64,000 nucleotides of DNA from Sabellastarte sp. h YS-2021 (taxonomy: Eukaryota > Annelida > Polychaeta > Sabellida > Sabellidae): positions 44,319,028 through 44,383,027 of the forward strand of contig OZ024936.1 in assembly GCA_964017235.1 (NCBI GenBank), in the 5' to 3' direction. The translations under genes were made by a program, and so were the position numbers. The notes beneath the pieces were generated by a model. That model searched no databases. It was given only the letters and a program-made list of their open reading frames with translations, and was not told the origin of the DNA. Below, piece by piece: positions 24,101 to 35,649 of the stretch (position 1 is its first letter; each line of letters starts with the position of its first letter).

Positions 24101-27100
24101 ATGTCAGATTTTGCAAGTTTAATTTACCCTTAATTTTTCCCCAGTACTCATTCTATTACAACCTCTGAGCTTAGTAATAATGTTTGTAAGGCCTAAAATT
24201 TATGTCCGAATGCAAAATCTCGGCTCCAGATGGCACTGTAATATTGTCTGCTTTCCAGGGCCGGCACTGTCAAAAATGGCAGATTTTTCCAAGTGTTCTT
24301 TTCTATTCATTGTCGCCCAATACTCGCTCAGTAAGAATCCCTGAGTGCAGTAGTAATGTCGGTTAGACCAAAACTTTGCATATGATTGCAAAAATTGTGG
24401 TTACAGATTGCACCGTATTTTGGTCATTTTTTTAAGGTCCGGCCCTGTCGAATATGTCAGATTTTGCAAGTTTTATTTACCCTTACTTTTTGCCCAGTAT
24501 TCATTCTGTTACAACCACTGAGCTTAGTTATAATGTTTGTAAGGCCTAAAATTTATGTCCGAATGCAAAATCTTGGCTCCAGATGGCACTGTAATTTTGT
24601 CTGCTTTCCAGGGCCGGCACTGTCGAAAATGGCAGATTTTTCCAAGTGTTATTTTCTATTCATTGTCGCCAAATACTCGCTCAGTAAGAACCTCTGAGTG
24701 CAGTAGTAATGTCTGTTAGGCCAAAACTTTGCAAATGAGTGCAAAAATTGTGGTTACAGATTGCACCGTATTTTGGTCATTTTTTTAAGGTCCGGCCCTG
24801 TCGAATATGTCAGATTTTGCAAGTTTTATTTACCCTTAATTTTTCCCCAGTACTCATTCTATTACAACCTCTGAGCTTAGTAATAATGTTTGTAAGGCCT
24901 AAAATTTATGTCCGAATGCAAAATCTCGGCTCCAGATGGCACTGTAATTTTGTCTGCTTTCCAGGGCCGGTACTGTCAAAAATGGCAGATTTTTCCAAGT
25001 GTTCTTTTCTATTCATTGTCGCCCAATACTCGCTCAGTAAGAATCCCTGAGTGCAGTAGTAATGTCGGTTAGGCCAAAACTTTGCATATGATTGCAAAAA
25101 TTGTGGTTACAGATTGCACCATATTTTGGTCATTTTTTTAAGGTCCAGCCCTGTCGAATATGTCAGATTTTGCAAGTTTTATTTACCCTTACTTTTTGCC
25201 CAGTATTCATTCTATTACAACCACTGAGCTTAGTTATAATGTTTGTAAGGCCTAAAATTTATGTCCGAATGCAAAATCTTGGCTCCAGATGGCACTGTAA
25301 TTTTGTCTGCTTTCCAGGGCCGGCACTGTCGAAAATGGCAGATTTTTCCAAGTGTTATTTTCTATTCATTGTCGCCCAATACTCGCTCAGTAAGAACCTC
25401 TGAGTGCAGTACTAATGTCTGTTAGGCCAAAAGTTTGCAAATGAGTGCAAAAATTGTGGTTACAGATTCCACCATATTTTTTGTCATTTTTTAAAGGTCC
25501 GGCCCTGTCGAATATGGCAGATTTTGCAAGTTTAATTTACCCTTAATTTTTCCCCAGTACTCATTCTATTACAACCTCTGAGCTTAGTAATAATGTTTGT
25601 AAGGCCTAAAATTTATGTCCGAATGCAAAATCTCGGCTCCAGATGGCACTGTAATTTTGTCTGCTTTCCAGGGCCGGCACTGTCAAAAATGGCAGATTTT
25701 TCCAAGTGTTATTTTCTATTCATTGTCGCCAAATACTCGCTCAGTAAGAACCCCTAAGTGCAGTAGTAATGTCTGTTAGGCCAAAACTTTGTAAATGAGT
25801 GCAAAAATTGTGGTTACAGATTGCACCGTATTTTGGTCATTTTTTTAAGGTCCGGCCCTGTCGAATATGTCAGATTTTACAAGTTTTATTTACCCTTAAT
25901 TTTTGCCCATTACTCATTCTATTACAACCTCTGAGCTTAGTTATAATGTTTGTAAGGTCTAAAATTTATGTCCGAATGCAAAATCTCGGCTCCAGATGGC
26001 ACTGTAATTTTGTCTGCTTTCCAGGGCCGTAACTGTCAAAAATGGCAGATTTTTCCAAGTGTTATTTTCTATTCATTGTCACCCAATACTCGCTCAGTAA
26101 GAACATCTGAGTGCAGTACTAATGTCTGTTAGGCCAAAAGTTTGCAAATGAGTGCAAAAATTGTGGTTACAGATTCCACCATATTTTTGTCATTTTTTTA
26201 AGGTCCGGCCCTGTCGAATATGTCAGATTTTGCAAGTTTAATTTACCCTTAATTTTTCCCCAGTACTCATTCTATTACAACCTCTGAGCTTAGTAATAAT
26301 GTTTGTAAGACCTAAAATTTATGTCTAAATGCAAAATCTCGGCTCCAGATGGCACTGTAATTTTGTCTGCTTTCCAGGGCCGGCACTGTCAAAAATGGCA
26401 GATTTTTCCAAGTGTTCTTTTCTATTCATTGTCGCCCAATACTCGCTCAGTAAGAATCCCTGAGTGCAGTAGTAATGTCTGTTAGGCCAAAACTTTGCAT
26501 ATGATTGCAAAAATTGTGGTTACAGATTGCACCGTATTTTGGTCATTTTTTTAAGGTCCGGCCCTGTCGAATATGTCAGATTTTGCAAGTTTTATTTACC
26601 CTTACTTTTTGCCCAGTATTCATTCTGTTACAACCACTGAGCTTAGTTATAATGTTTGTAAGGCCTAAAATTTATGTCCGAATGCAAAATCTTGGCTCCA
26701 GATGGCACTGTAATTTTGTCTGCTTTCCAGGGCCGGCACTGTCGAAAATGGCAGATTTTTCCAAGTGTTATTTTCTATTCATTGTCGCCAAATACTCGCT
26801 CAGTAAGAACCTCTGAGTGCAGTAGTAATGTCTGTTAGGCCAAAACTTTGCACATGAGTGCAAAAATTGTGGTTACAGATTGCACCGTATTTTGGTCATT
26901 TTTTTAAGGTCCGGCCCTGTCGAATATGTCAGATTTTGCAAGTTTTATTTACCCTTAATTTTTCCCCAGTACTCATTCTATTACAACCTCTGAGCTTAGT
27001 AATAATGTTTGTAAGGCCTAAAATTTATGTCCGAATGCAAAATCTCGGCTCCAGATGGCACTGTAATTTTGTCTGCTTTCCAGGGCCGGCACTGTCAAAA

Positions 27101-30100
27101 ATGGCAGATTTTTCCAAGTGTTATTTTCTATTCATTGTCGCCAAATACTCGCTCAGTAAGAACCCCTGAGTGCAGTAGTAATGTCTGTTAGGCCAAAACT
27201 TTGTAAATGAGTGCAAAAATTGTGGTTACAGATTGCACCGTATTTTGGTCATTTTTTTAAGGTCCGGCCCTGTCGAATATGTCAGATTTTACAAGTTTTA
27301 TTTACCCTTAATTTTTGCCCAGTACTCATTCTATTACAACCTCTGAGCTTAGTTATAATGTTTGTAAGGTCTAAAATTTATGTCCGAATGCAAAATCTCG
27401 GCTCTAGATGGCACTGTAATTTTGTCTGCTTTCCAGGGCCGTCACTGTCAAAAATGGCAGATTTTTCCAAGTGTTATTTTCTATTCATTGTCACCCAATA
27501 CTCGCTCAGTAAGAACATCTGATGCAGTACTAATGTCTGTTAGGCCAAAAGTTTGCAAATGAGTGCAAAAATTGTGGTTACAGATTCCACCATATTTTTG
27601 TCATTTTTTTAAGGTCCGGCCCTGTCGAATATGTCAGATTTTGCAAGTTTAATTTACCCTTAATTTTTCCCCAGTACTCATTCTATTACAACCTCTGAGC
27701 TTAGTAATAATGTTTGTAAGGCCTAAAATTTATGTCCGAATGCAAAATCTCGGCTCCAGATGGCACTGTAATATTGTCTGCTTTCCAGGGCCGGCACTGT
27801 CAAAAATGGCAGATTTTTCCAAGTGTTCTTTTCTATTCATTGTCGCCCAATACTCGCTCAGTAAGAATCCCTGAGTGCAGTAGTAATGTCGGTTAGACCA
27901 AAACTTTGCATATGATTGCAAAAATTGTGGTTACAGATTGCACCGTATTTTGGTCATTTTTTTAAGGTCCGGCCCTGTCGAATATGTCAGATTTTGCAAG
28001 TTTTATTTACCCTTACTTTTTGCCCAGTATTCATTCTGTTACAACCACTGAGCTTAGTTATAATGTTTGTAAGGCCTAAAATTTATGTCCGAATGCAAAA
28101 TCTTGGCTCCAGATGGCACTGTAATTTTGTCTGCTTTCCAGGGCCGGCACTGTCGAAAATGGCAGATTTTTCCAAGTGTTATTTTCTATTCATTGTCGCC
28201 AAATACTCGCTCAGTAAGAACCTCTGAGTGCAGTAGTAATGTCTGTTAGGCCAAAACTTTGCAAATGAGTGCAAAAATTGTGGTTACAGATTGCACCGTA
28301 TTTTGGTCATTTTTTTAAGGTCCGGCCCTGTCGAATATGTCAGATTTTGCAAGTTTTATTTACCCTTAATTTTTCCCCAGTACTCATTCTATTACAACCT
28401 CTGAGCTTAGTAATAATGTTTGTAAGGCCTAAAATTTATGTCCGAATGCAAAATCTCGGCTCCAGATGGCACTGTAATTTTGTCTGCTTTCCAGGGCCGG
28501 TACTGTCAAAAATGGCAGATTTTTCCAAGTGTTCTTTTCTATTCATTGTCGCCCAATACTCGCTCAGTAAGAATCCCTGAGTGCAGTAGTAATGTCGGTT
28601 AGGCCAAAACTTTGCATATGATTGCAAAAATTGTGGTTACAGATTGCACCATATTTTGGTCATTTTTTTAAGGTCCAGCCCTGTCGAATATGTCAGATTT
28701 TGCAAGTTTTATTTACCCTTACTTTTTGCCCAGTATTCATTCTATTACAACCACTGAGCTTAGTTATAATGTTTGTAAGGCCTAAAATTTATGTCCGAAT
28801 GCAAAATCTTGGCTCCAGATGGCACTGTAATTTTGTCTGCTTTCCAGGGCCGGCACTGTCGAAAATGGCAGATTTTCCAAGTGTTATTTTCTATTCATTG
28901 TCGCCCAATACTCGCTCAGTAAGAACCTCTGAGTGCAGTACTAATGTCTGTTAGGCCAAAAGTTTGCAAATGAGTGCAAAAATTGTGGTTACAGATTCCA
29001 CCATATTTTTTGTCATTTTTTAAAGGTCCGGCCCTGTCGAATATGGCAGATTTTGCAAGTTTAATTTACCCTTAATTTTTCCCCAGTACTCATTCTATTA
29101 CAACCTCTGAGCTTAGTAATAATGTTTGTAAGGCCTAAAATTTATGTCCGAATGCAAAATCTCGGCTCCAGATGGCACTGTAATTTTGTCTGCTTTCCAG
29201 GGCCGGCACTGTCAAAAATGGCAGATTTTTCCAAGTGTTATTTTCTATTCATTGTCGCCAAATACTCGCTCAGTAAGAACCCCTAAGTGCAGTAGTAATG
29301 TCTGTTAGGCCAAAACTTTGTAAATGAGTGCAAAAATTGTGGTTACAGATTGCACCGTATTTTGGTCATTTTTTTAAGGTCCGGCCCTGTCGAATATGTC
29401 AGATTTTACAAGTTTTATTTACCCTTAATTTTTGCCCATTACTCATTCTATTACAACCTCTGAGCTTAGTTATAATGTTTGTAAGGTCTAAAATTTATGT
29501 CCGAATGCAAAATCTCGGCTCCAGATGGCACTGTAATTTTGTCTGCTTTCCAGGGCCGTAACTGTCAAAAATGGCAGATTTTTCCAAGTGTTATTTTCTA
29601 TTCATTGTCACCCAATACTCGCTCAGTAAGAACATCTGAGTGCAGTACTAATGTCTGTTAGGCCAAAAGTTTGCAAATGAGTGCAAAAATTGTGGTTACA
29701 GATTCCACCATATTTTTGTCATTTTTTTAAGGTCCGGCCCTGTCGAATATGTCAGATTTTGCAAGTTTAATTTACCCTTAATTTTTCCCCAGTACTCATT
29801 CTATTACAACCTCTGAGCTTAGTAATAATGTTTGTAAGACCTAAAATTTATGTCTAAATGCAAAATCTCGGCTCCAGATGGCACTGTAATTTTGTCTGCT
29901 TTCCAGGGCCGGCACTGTCAAAAATGGCAGATTTTTCCAAGTGTTCTTTTCTATTCATTGTCGCCCAATACTCGCTCAGTAAGAATCCCTGAGTGCAGTA
30001 GTAATGTCTGTTAGGCCAAAACTTTGCATATGATTGCAAAAATTGTGGTTACAGATTGCACCGTATTTTGGTCATTTTTTTAAGGTCCGGCCCTGTCGAA

Positions 30101-30740
30101 TATGTCAGATTTTGCAAGTTTTATTTACCCTTACTTTTTGCCCAGTATTCATTCTGTTACAACCACTGAGCTTAGTTATAATGTTTGTAAGGCCTAAAAT
30201 TTATGTCCGAATGCAAAATCTTGGCTCCAGATGGCACTGTAATTTTGTCTGCTTTCCAGGGCCGGCACTGTCGAAAATGGCAGATTTTTCCAAGTGTTAT
30301 TTTCTATTCATTGTCGCCAAATACTCGCTCAGTAAGAACCTCTGAGTGCAGTAGTAATGTCTGTTAGGCCAAAACTTTGCACATGAGTGCAAAAATTGTG
30401 GTTACAGATTGCACCGTATTTTGGTCATTTTTTTAAGGTCCGGCCCTGTCGAATATGTCAGATTTTGCAAGTTTTATTTACCCTTAATTTTTCCCCAGTA
30501 CTCATTCTATTACAACCTCTGAGCTTAGTAATAATGTTTGTAAGGCCTAAAATTTATGTCCGAATGCAAAATCTCGGCTCCAGATGGCACTGTAATTTTG
30601 TCTGCTTTCCAGGGCCGGCACTGTCAAAAATGGCAGATTTTTCCAAGTGTTATTTTCTATTCATTGTCGCCAAATACTCGCTCAGTAAGAACCCCTGAGT
30701 GCAGTAGTAATGTCTGTTAGGCCAAAACTTTGTAAATGAG
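20858..30740 (+). repeat. 28-monomer block, copy 2 (9,883 bp)
   Basis: This is the direct tandem copy of 10975-20857. Its left junction lies in the b/d hybrid monomer; on its right it continues into an ordinary type b monomer. The deletion in type n, the b/c and k/h hybrids and the GCACATGAG variants all recur at exactly +9,883, so the duplication is younger than all of them. Confidence 0.85.
24354..27883 (+). repeat. 10-mer higher-order repeat, full copy (3,530 bp)
   Basis: The order d-m-n-l-g-h-d-a-b-c is the same as at 14471-18000, shifted by 9,883 bp as part of the second 28-monomer block. I saw no length difference between these copies. Confidence 0.83.
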
Positions 30741-31412
30741 TGCAAAAATTGTGGTTACAGATTGCACCGTATTTTGGTCATTTTTTTAAGGTCCGGCCCT
30801 GTCGAATATGTCAGATTTTACAAGTTTTATTTACCCTTAATTTTTGCCCAGTACTCATTCTATTACAACCTCTGAGCTTAGTTATAATGTTTGTAAGGTC
30901 TAAAATTTATGTCCGAATGCAAAATCTCGGCTCTAGATGGCACTGTAATTTTGTCTGCTTTCCAGGGCCGTCACTGTCAAAAATGGCAGATTTTTCCAAG
31001 TGTTATTTTCTATTCATTGTCACCCAATACTCGCTCAGTAAGAACATCTGATGCAGTACTAATGTCTGTTAGGCCAAAAGTTTGCAAATGAGTGCAAAAA
31101 TTGTGGTTACAGATTCCACCATATTTTTGTCATTTTTTTAAGGTCCGGCCCTGTCGAATATGTCAGATTTTGCAAGTTTAATTTACCCTTAATTTTTCCC
31201 CAGTACTCATTCTATTACAACCTCTGAGCTTAGTAATAATGTTTGTAAGGCCTAAAATTTATGTCCGAATGCAAAATCTCGGCTCCAGATGGCACTGTAA
31301 TATTGTCTGCTTTCCAGGGTCGGCACTGTCAAAAATGGCAGATTTTTCCAAGTGTTCTTTTCTATTCATTGTCGCCCAATACTCGCTCAGTAAGAATCCC
31401 TGAGTGCAGTAG
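27884..31412 (+). repeat. 10-mer higher-order repeat, full copy (3,529 bp)
   Basis: This follows directly on the previous copy and is one base shorter because its type n monomer lacks one T. Its last monomer, type c, carries T instead of C at 31320 (GGGTCGGC), a marker found again at 54970 and 63794. Confidence 0.83.
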
Positions 31413-32471
31413 TAATGTCGGTTAGACCAAAACTTTGCATATGATTGCAAAAATTGTGGTTACAGATTGCACCGTATTTTGGTCATTTTTTTAAGGTCCG
31501 GCCCTGTCGAATATGTCAGATTTTGCAAGTTTTATTTACCCTTACTTTTTGCCCAGTATTCATTCTGTTACAACCACTGAGCTTAGTTATAATGTTTGTA
31601 AGGCCTAAAATTTATGTCCGAATGCAAAATCTTGGCTCCAGATGGCACTGTAATTTTGTCTGCTTTCCAGGGCCGGCACTGTCGAAAATGGCAGATTTTT
31701 CCAAGTGTTATTTTCTATTCATTGTCGCCAAATACTCGCTCAGTAAGAACCTCTGAGTGCAGTAGTAATGTCGGTTAGGCCAAAACTTTGCAAATGATTG
31801 CAAAAATTGTGGTTACAGATTGCACAGTATTTTGGTCATTTTTTTAAGGTCCGGCCCTGTCGAATATGTCAGAATTTGCAAGTTTTATTTACCCTTAATT
31901 TTTCCCCAGTACTCATTCTATTACAACCTGTGAGCTTAGTAATAATGTTTGTAAGGCCTAAAATTTATGTCCGAATGCAAAATCTCGGCTCCAGATGGCA
32001 CTGTAATTTTGTCTGCTTTCCAGGGCCGGCACTGTCAAAAATGGCAGATTTTTCCAAGTGTTCTTTTCTATTCATTTTTGCCCAATAGTCGCTCAGTAAG
32101 AATCCCTGAGTGCAGTAGTAATGTCGGTTAGGCCAAAACTTTGCAAATGATTGCAAAAATTGTGGTTACAGATTGCACCGTATTTTGGTCATTTTTTTAA
32201 GGTCCGGCCCTGTCGAATATGTCAGATTTTGCAAGTTTTATTTACCCTTACTTTTTGCCCATTATTCATTCTATTACAACCACTGAGCTTAGTTATAATG
32301 TTTGTAAGGCCTAAAATTTATGTCCGAATGCAAAATCTTGGCTCCGGATGGCACTGTAATTTTGTCTGCTTTCCAAGGCCGGCACTGTCGAAAATGGCAG
32401 ATTTTTCCAAGTGTTATTTTCTATTCATTGTCGCCCAATACTCGCTCAGTAAGAACCTCTGAGTGCAGTAC

Positions 32472-32823
32472 TAATGTCTGTTAGGCCAAAAGTTTGCAAA
32501 TGAGTGCAAAAATTGTGGTTACAGATCGCACCATATTTTTGTCATTTTTTAAGGTCCGGCCCTGTCAAATATGGTAGATTTTGCAAGTTTCATTTACCCT
32601 TAATATTTACCCAGTACTCATTATATTAAATCCTCTGAGCTTAGTAATAATGTTTGCAAGGCCTAAAATTGATGTCCGAATGCAAAATCTCGGCTCCAGA
32701 TGGCACTGTAATTTTGTCTGCTTTCCATCGCCGGCACTTTCGAAAATGGCAGATTTTTCCAAGTGTTATTTTCTATTCATTGTCGCCCAATACTCGCTCT
32801 GTAAGAACCTCTGAGTGCAGTAC
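32472..32823 (+). repeat. Most diverged monomer (type r, 352 bp)
   Basis: This is the outlier of the array. It has GATCGCACC, a shortened T tract, GTCAAATATGGTAG in the A core, GTTTCATTT, AATATTTACCC, ATTATATTAAATCC, TTTGCAAGG, AATTGATGTCC, CCATCGCCGGCACTTTCG in the B core, and CTCTGTAAG. It still aligns across the full 353-bp unit. The copy is at 56122-56473. Confidence 0.8.
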
Positions 32824-33177
32824 TAATGTCTGTTAGGCCAAAAGTTTGCAAATGAGTGCAAAAATTGTGGTTACAGATTCCACCATATTTTTGTTATTTT
32901 TTTTAAGGTCCGGCCCTGTTGAATATGGCAGATTTTGCAAGTTTAATTTACCCTTAATTTTTCCCCAGTACTCATTCTATTACAACCTGTGAGCTTAGTA
33001 ATAATGTTTGTAAGGCCTAAAATTTATGTCCGAATGCAAAATCTCGGCTCCAGATGGCACTGTAATTTTGTCTGCTTTCCAGGGCCGGCACTGTCAAAAA
33101 TGGCAGATTTTTCCAAGTGTTCTTTTCTATTCATTTTTGCCCAATAGTCGCTCAGTAAGAATCCCTGAGTGCAGTAG
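32824..33177 (+). repeat. Diverged monomer with T8 run (type s, 354 bp)
   Basis: The poly-T tract is expanded to eight and preceded by GTTA instead of GTCA, and the core reads CCCTGTTGAATATGGCAG, losing the CpG. The B half ends with the island marker CATTTTTGCCCAATAGTCG. The copy is at 56474-56827. Confidence 0.75.
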
Positions 33178-35296
33178 TAATGTCGGTTAGGCCAAAACTT
33201 TGCAAATGATTGCAAAAATTGTGGTTACAGATTGCACCGTATTTTGGTCATTTTTTTAAGGTCCGGCCCTGTCGAATATGTCAGATTTTGCAAGTTTTAT
33301 TTACCCTTAATTTTTGCCCAGTACTCATTCTATTACAACCTCTGAGCTTAGTAATAATGTTTGTAAGACCTAAAATTTATGTCTAAATGCAAAATCTCGG
33401 CTCCAGATGGCACTGTAATTTTGTCTGCTTTCCAGGGCCGGCACTGTCAAAAATGGCAGATTTTTCCAAGTGTTCTTTTCTATTCATTGTCGCCCAATAC
33501 TCGCTCAGTAAGAATCCCTGAGTGCAGTAGTAATGTCTGTTAGGCCAAAACTTTGCATATGATTGCAAAAATTGTGGTTACAGATTGCACCGTATTTTGG
33601 TCATTTTTTTAAGGTCCGGCCCTGTCGAATATGTCAGATTTTGCAAGTTTTATTTACCCTTACTTTTTGCCCAGTATTCATTCTATTACAACCACTGAGC
33701 TTAGTTATAATGTTTGTAAGGCCTAAAATTTATGTCCGAATGTAAAATCTTGGCTCCAGATGGCACTGTAATTTTGTCTGCTTTCCAGGGCCGGCACTGG
33801 CGAAAATGGCAGATTTTTCAAAGTGTTATTTTCTATTCATTGTCGCCCAATACTCGCTCAGTAAGAACCTCTGAGTGCAGTACTAATGTCTGTTAGGCCA
33901 AAAGTTTGCAAATGAGTGCAAAAATTGTGGTTACAGATTCCACCATATTTTTTGTCATTTTTTAAAGGTCCGGCCCTGTCGACTATGGCAGATTTTGCAA
34001 GTTTAATTTACCCTTAATTTTTCCCCAGTACTCATTCTATTACAACCTCTGAGCTTAGTAATAATGTTTGTAAGGCCTAAAATTTATGTCCGAATGCAAA
34101 ATCTCGGCTCCAGATGGCACTGTAATTTTGTCTGCTTTCCAGGGCCTGCACTGTCAAAAATGGCAGATTTTTCCAAGTGTTATTTTCTATTCATTGTCGC
34201 CAAATACTCGCTCAGTAAGAACCCCTGAGTGCAGTAGTAATGTCTGTTAGGCCAAAAGTTTGCAAATGAGTGCAAAAATTGTGGTTACAGATTCCACCAT
34301 ATTTTTGTCATTTTTTTAAGGTCCGGCCCTGTCGAATATGGCAGATTTTGCAAGTTTTATTTACCCTTAATTTTTGCCCAGTATTCATTCTATTACAACC
34401 TCTGAGCTTAGTTATAATGTTTGTAAGGTCTAAAATTTATGTCCGAATGCAAAATCTCGGCTCCAGATGGCACTGTAATTTTGTCTGCTTTCCAGGGCCG
34501 GCACTGTCGAAAATGGCAGATTTTTCCAAGTGTTCTTTTCTATTCATTGTCGCCAAATAGTCGCTCAGTAAGAATCCCTGAGTGCAGTAGTAATGTCGGT
34601 TAGGCCAAAACTTTGCATATGATTGCAAAAATTGTGGTTACAGATTGCACCGTATTTTGGTCATTTTTTTAAGGTCCGGCCCTGTCGAATATGTCAGATT
34701 TTACAAGTTTTATTTACCCTTAATTTTTGCCCATTACTCATTCTATTACAACCTCTGAGCTTAGTTATAATGTTTGTAAGGTCTAAAATTTATGTCCGAA
34801 TGCAAAATCTCGGCTCCAGATGGCACTGTAATTTTGTCTGCTTTCCAGGGCCGTAACTGTCAAAAATGGCAGATTTTTCCAAGTGTTATTTTCTATTCAT
34901 TGTCACCCAATACTCGCTCAGTAAGAACATCTGAGTGCAGTACTAATGTCTGTTAGGCCAAAAGTTTGCAAATGAGTGCAAAAATTGTGGTTACAGATTC
35001 CACCATATTTTTGTCATTTTTTTAAGGTCCGGCCCTGTCGAATATGTCAGATTTTGCAAGTTTAATTTACCCTTAATTTTTCCCCAGTACTCATTCTATT
35101 ACAACCTCTGAGCTTAGTAATAATGTTTGTAAGACCTAAAATTTATGTCTAAATGCAAAATCTCGGCTCCAGATGGCACTGTAATTTTGTCTGCTTTCCA
35201 GGGCCGGCACTGTCAAAAATGGCAGATTTTTCCAAGTGTTCTTTTCTATTCATTGTCGCCCAATACTCGCTCAGTAAGAATCCCTGAGTGCAGTAG

Positions 35297-35649
35297 TAAT
35301 GTCTGTTAGGCCAAAACTTTGCATATGATTGCAAAAATTGTGGTTACAGATTGCACCGTATTTTGGTCATTTTTTTAAGGTCCGTCCCTGTCGAATATGT
35401 CAGATTTTGCAAGTTTTATTTACCCTTACTTTTTGCCCAGTATTCATTCTATTACAACCACTGAGCTTAGTTATAATGTTTGTAAGGCCTAAAATTTATG
35501 TCCGAATGTAAAATCTTGGCTCCAGATGGCACTGTAATTTTGTCTGCTTTCCAGGGCCGGCACTGTCAAAAATGGCAGATTTTTCCAAGTGTTATTTTCT
35601 ATTCATTGTCGCCAAATACTCGTTCAGTAAGAACCCCTAAGTGCAGTAG
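35297..35649 (+). repeat. Hybrid monomer i/f at the large-segment junction
   Basis: Type i features run to 35517 (GCATATGATTGC, GGTCCGTCCC, AATGTAAAATCTTGG). From 35566 it is type f (CACTGTCAAAAATGG, CTCGTTCAG, CCCCTAAG). The exchange lies in 35518-35565, 48 bases shared by both parents. This is the boundary between segments I and II. Its i part has the GTCCGTCCC variant of the copies at 2823 and 36356. Confidence 0.82.

Larger units (their letters stand above)
31766..34590 (+). repeat. Diverged monomer island p-q-r-s-t-i-l-u, copy 1
   Basis: Eight monomers (2,825 bp) carry many substitutions not seen elsewhere in segment I: GCACAGTATT, CAGAATTTGC, AACCTGTGAG, TTCATTTTTGCCCAATAGTC, GTCGACTATGG, GGGCCTGCAC and TTTTTCAAAG. 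Less diverged i and l types are mixed in. Monomers that have escaped homogenisation are usually found near array edges or at old junctions. Here the island sits inside the array, between a 10-mer HOR and the i/f junction. Confidence 0.8.
2033..35565 (+). repeat. Large segment I (33,533 bp)
   Basis: It runs from the B half of the type f monomer at about 2.0 kb to the i/f hybrid at 35297-35649, where the same f half begins again. Rare markers recur at exactly +33,533: GGCGCTG in type g (2351 area and 35884 area), GTAAAAACATC, CACTATAATT in type b (4823 area and 38356 area) and AGGTCCGGCACTG (4492 area and 38025 area). It includes two tandem 28-monomer blocks and one diverged island. Confidence 0.85.

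Noticed and set aside
31766-34590. Mobile element insertion as the cause of the diverged island
   Set aside because: The island keeps the 353-bp register and aligns fully to the monomer. There are no terminal repeats, target-site duplications or coding remnants.
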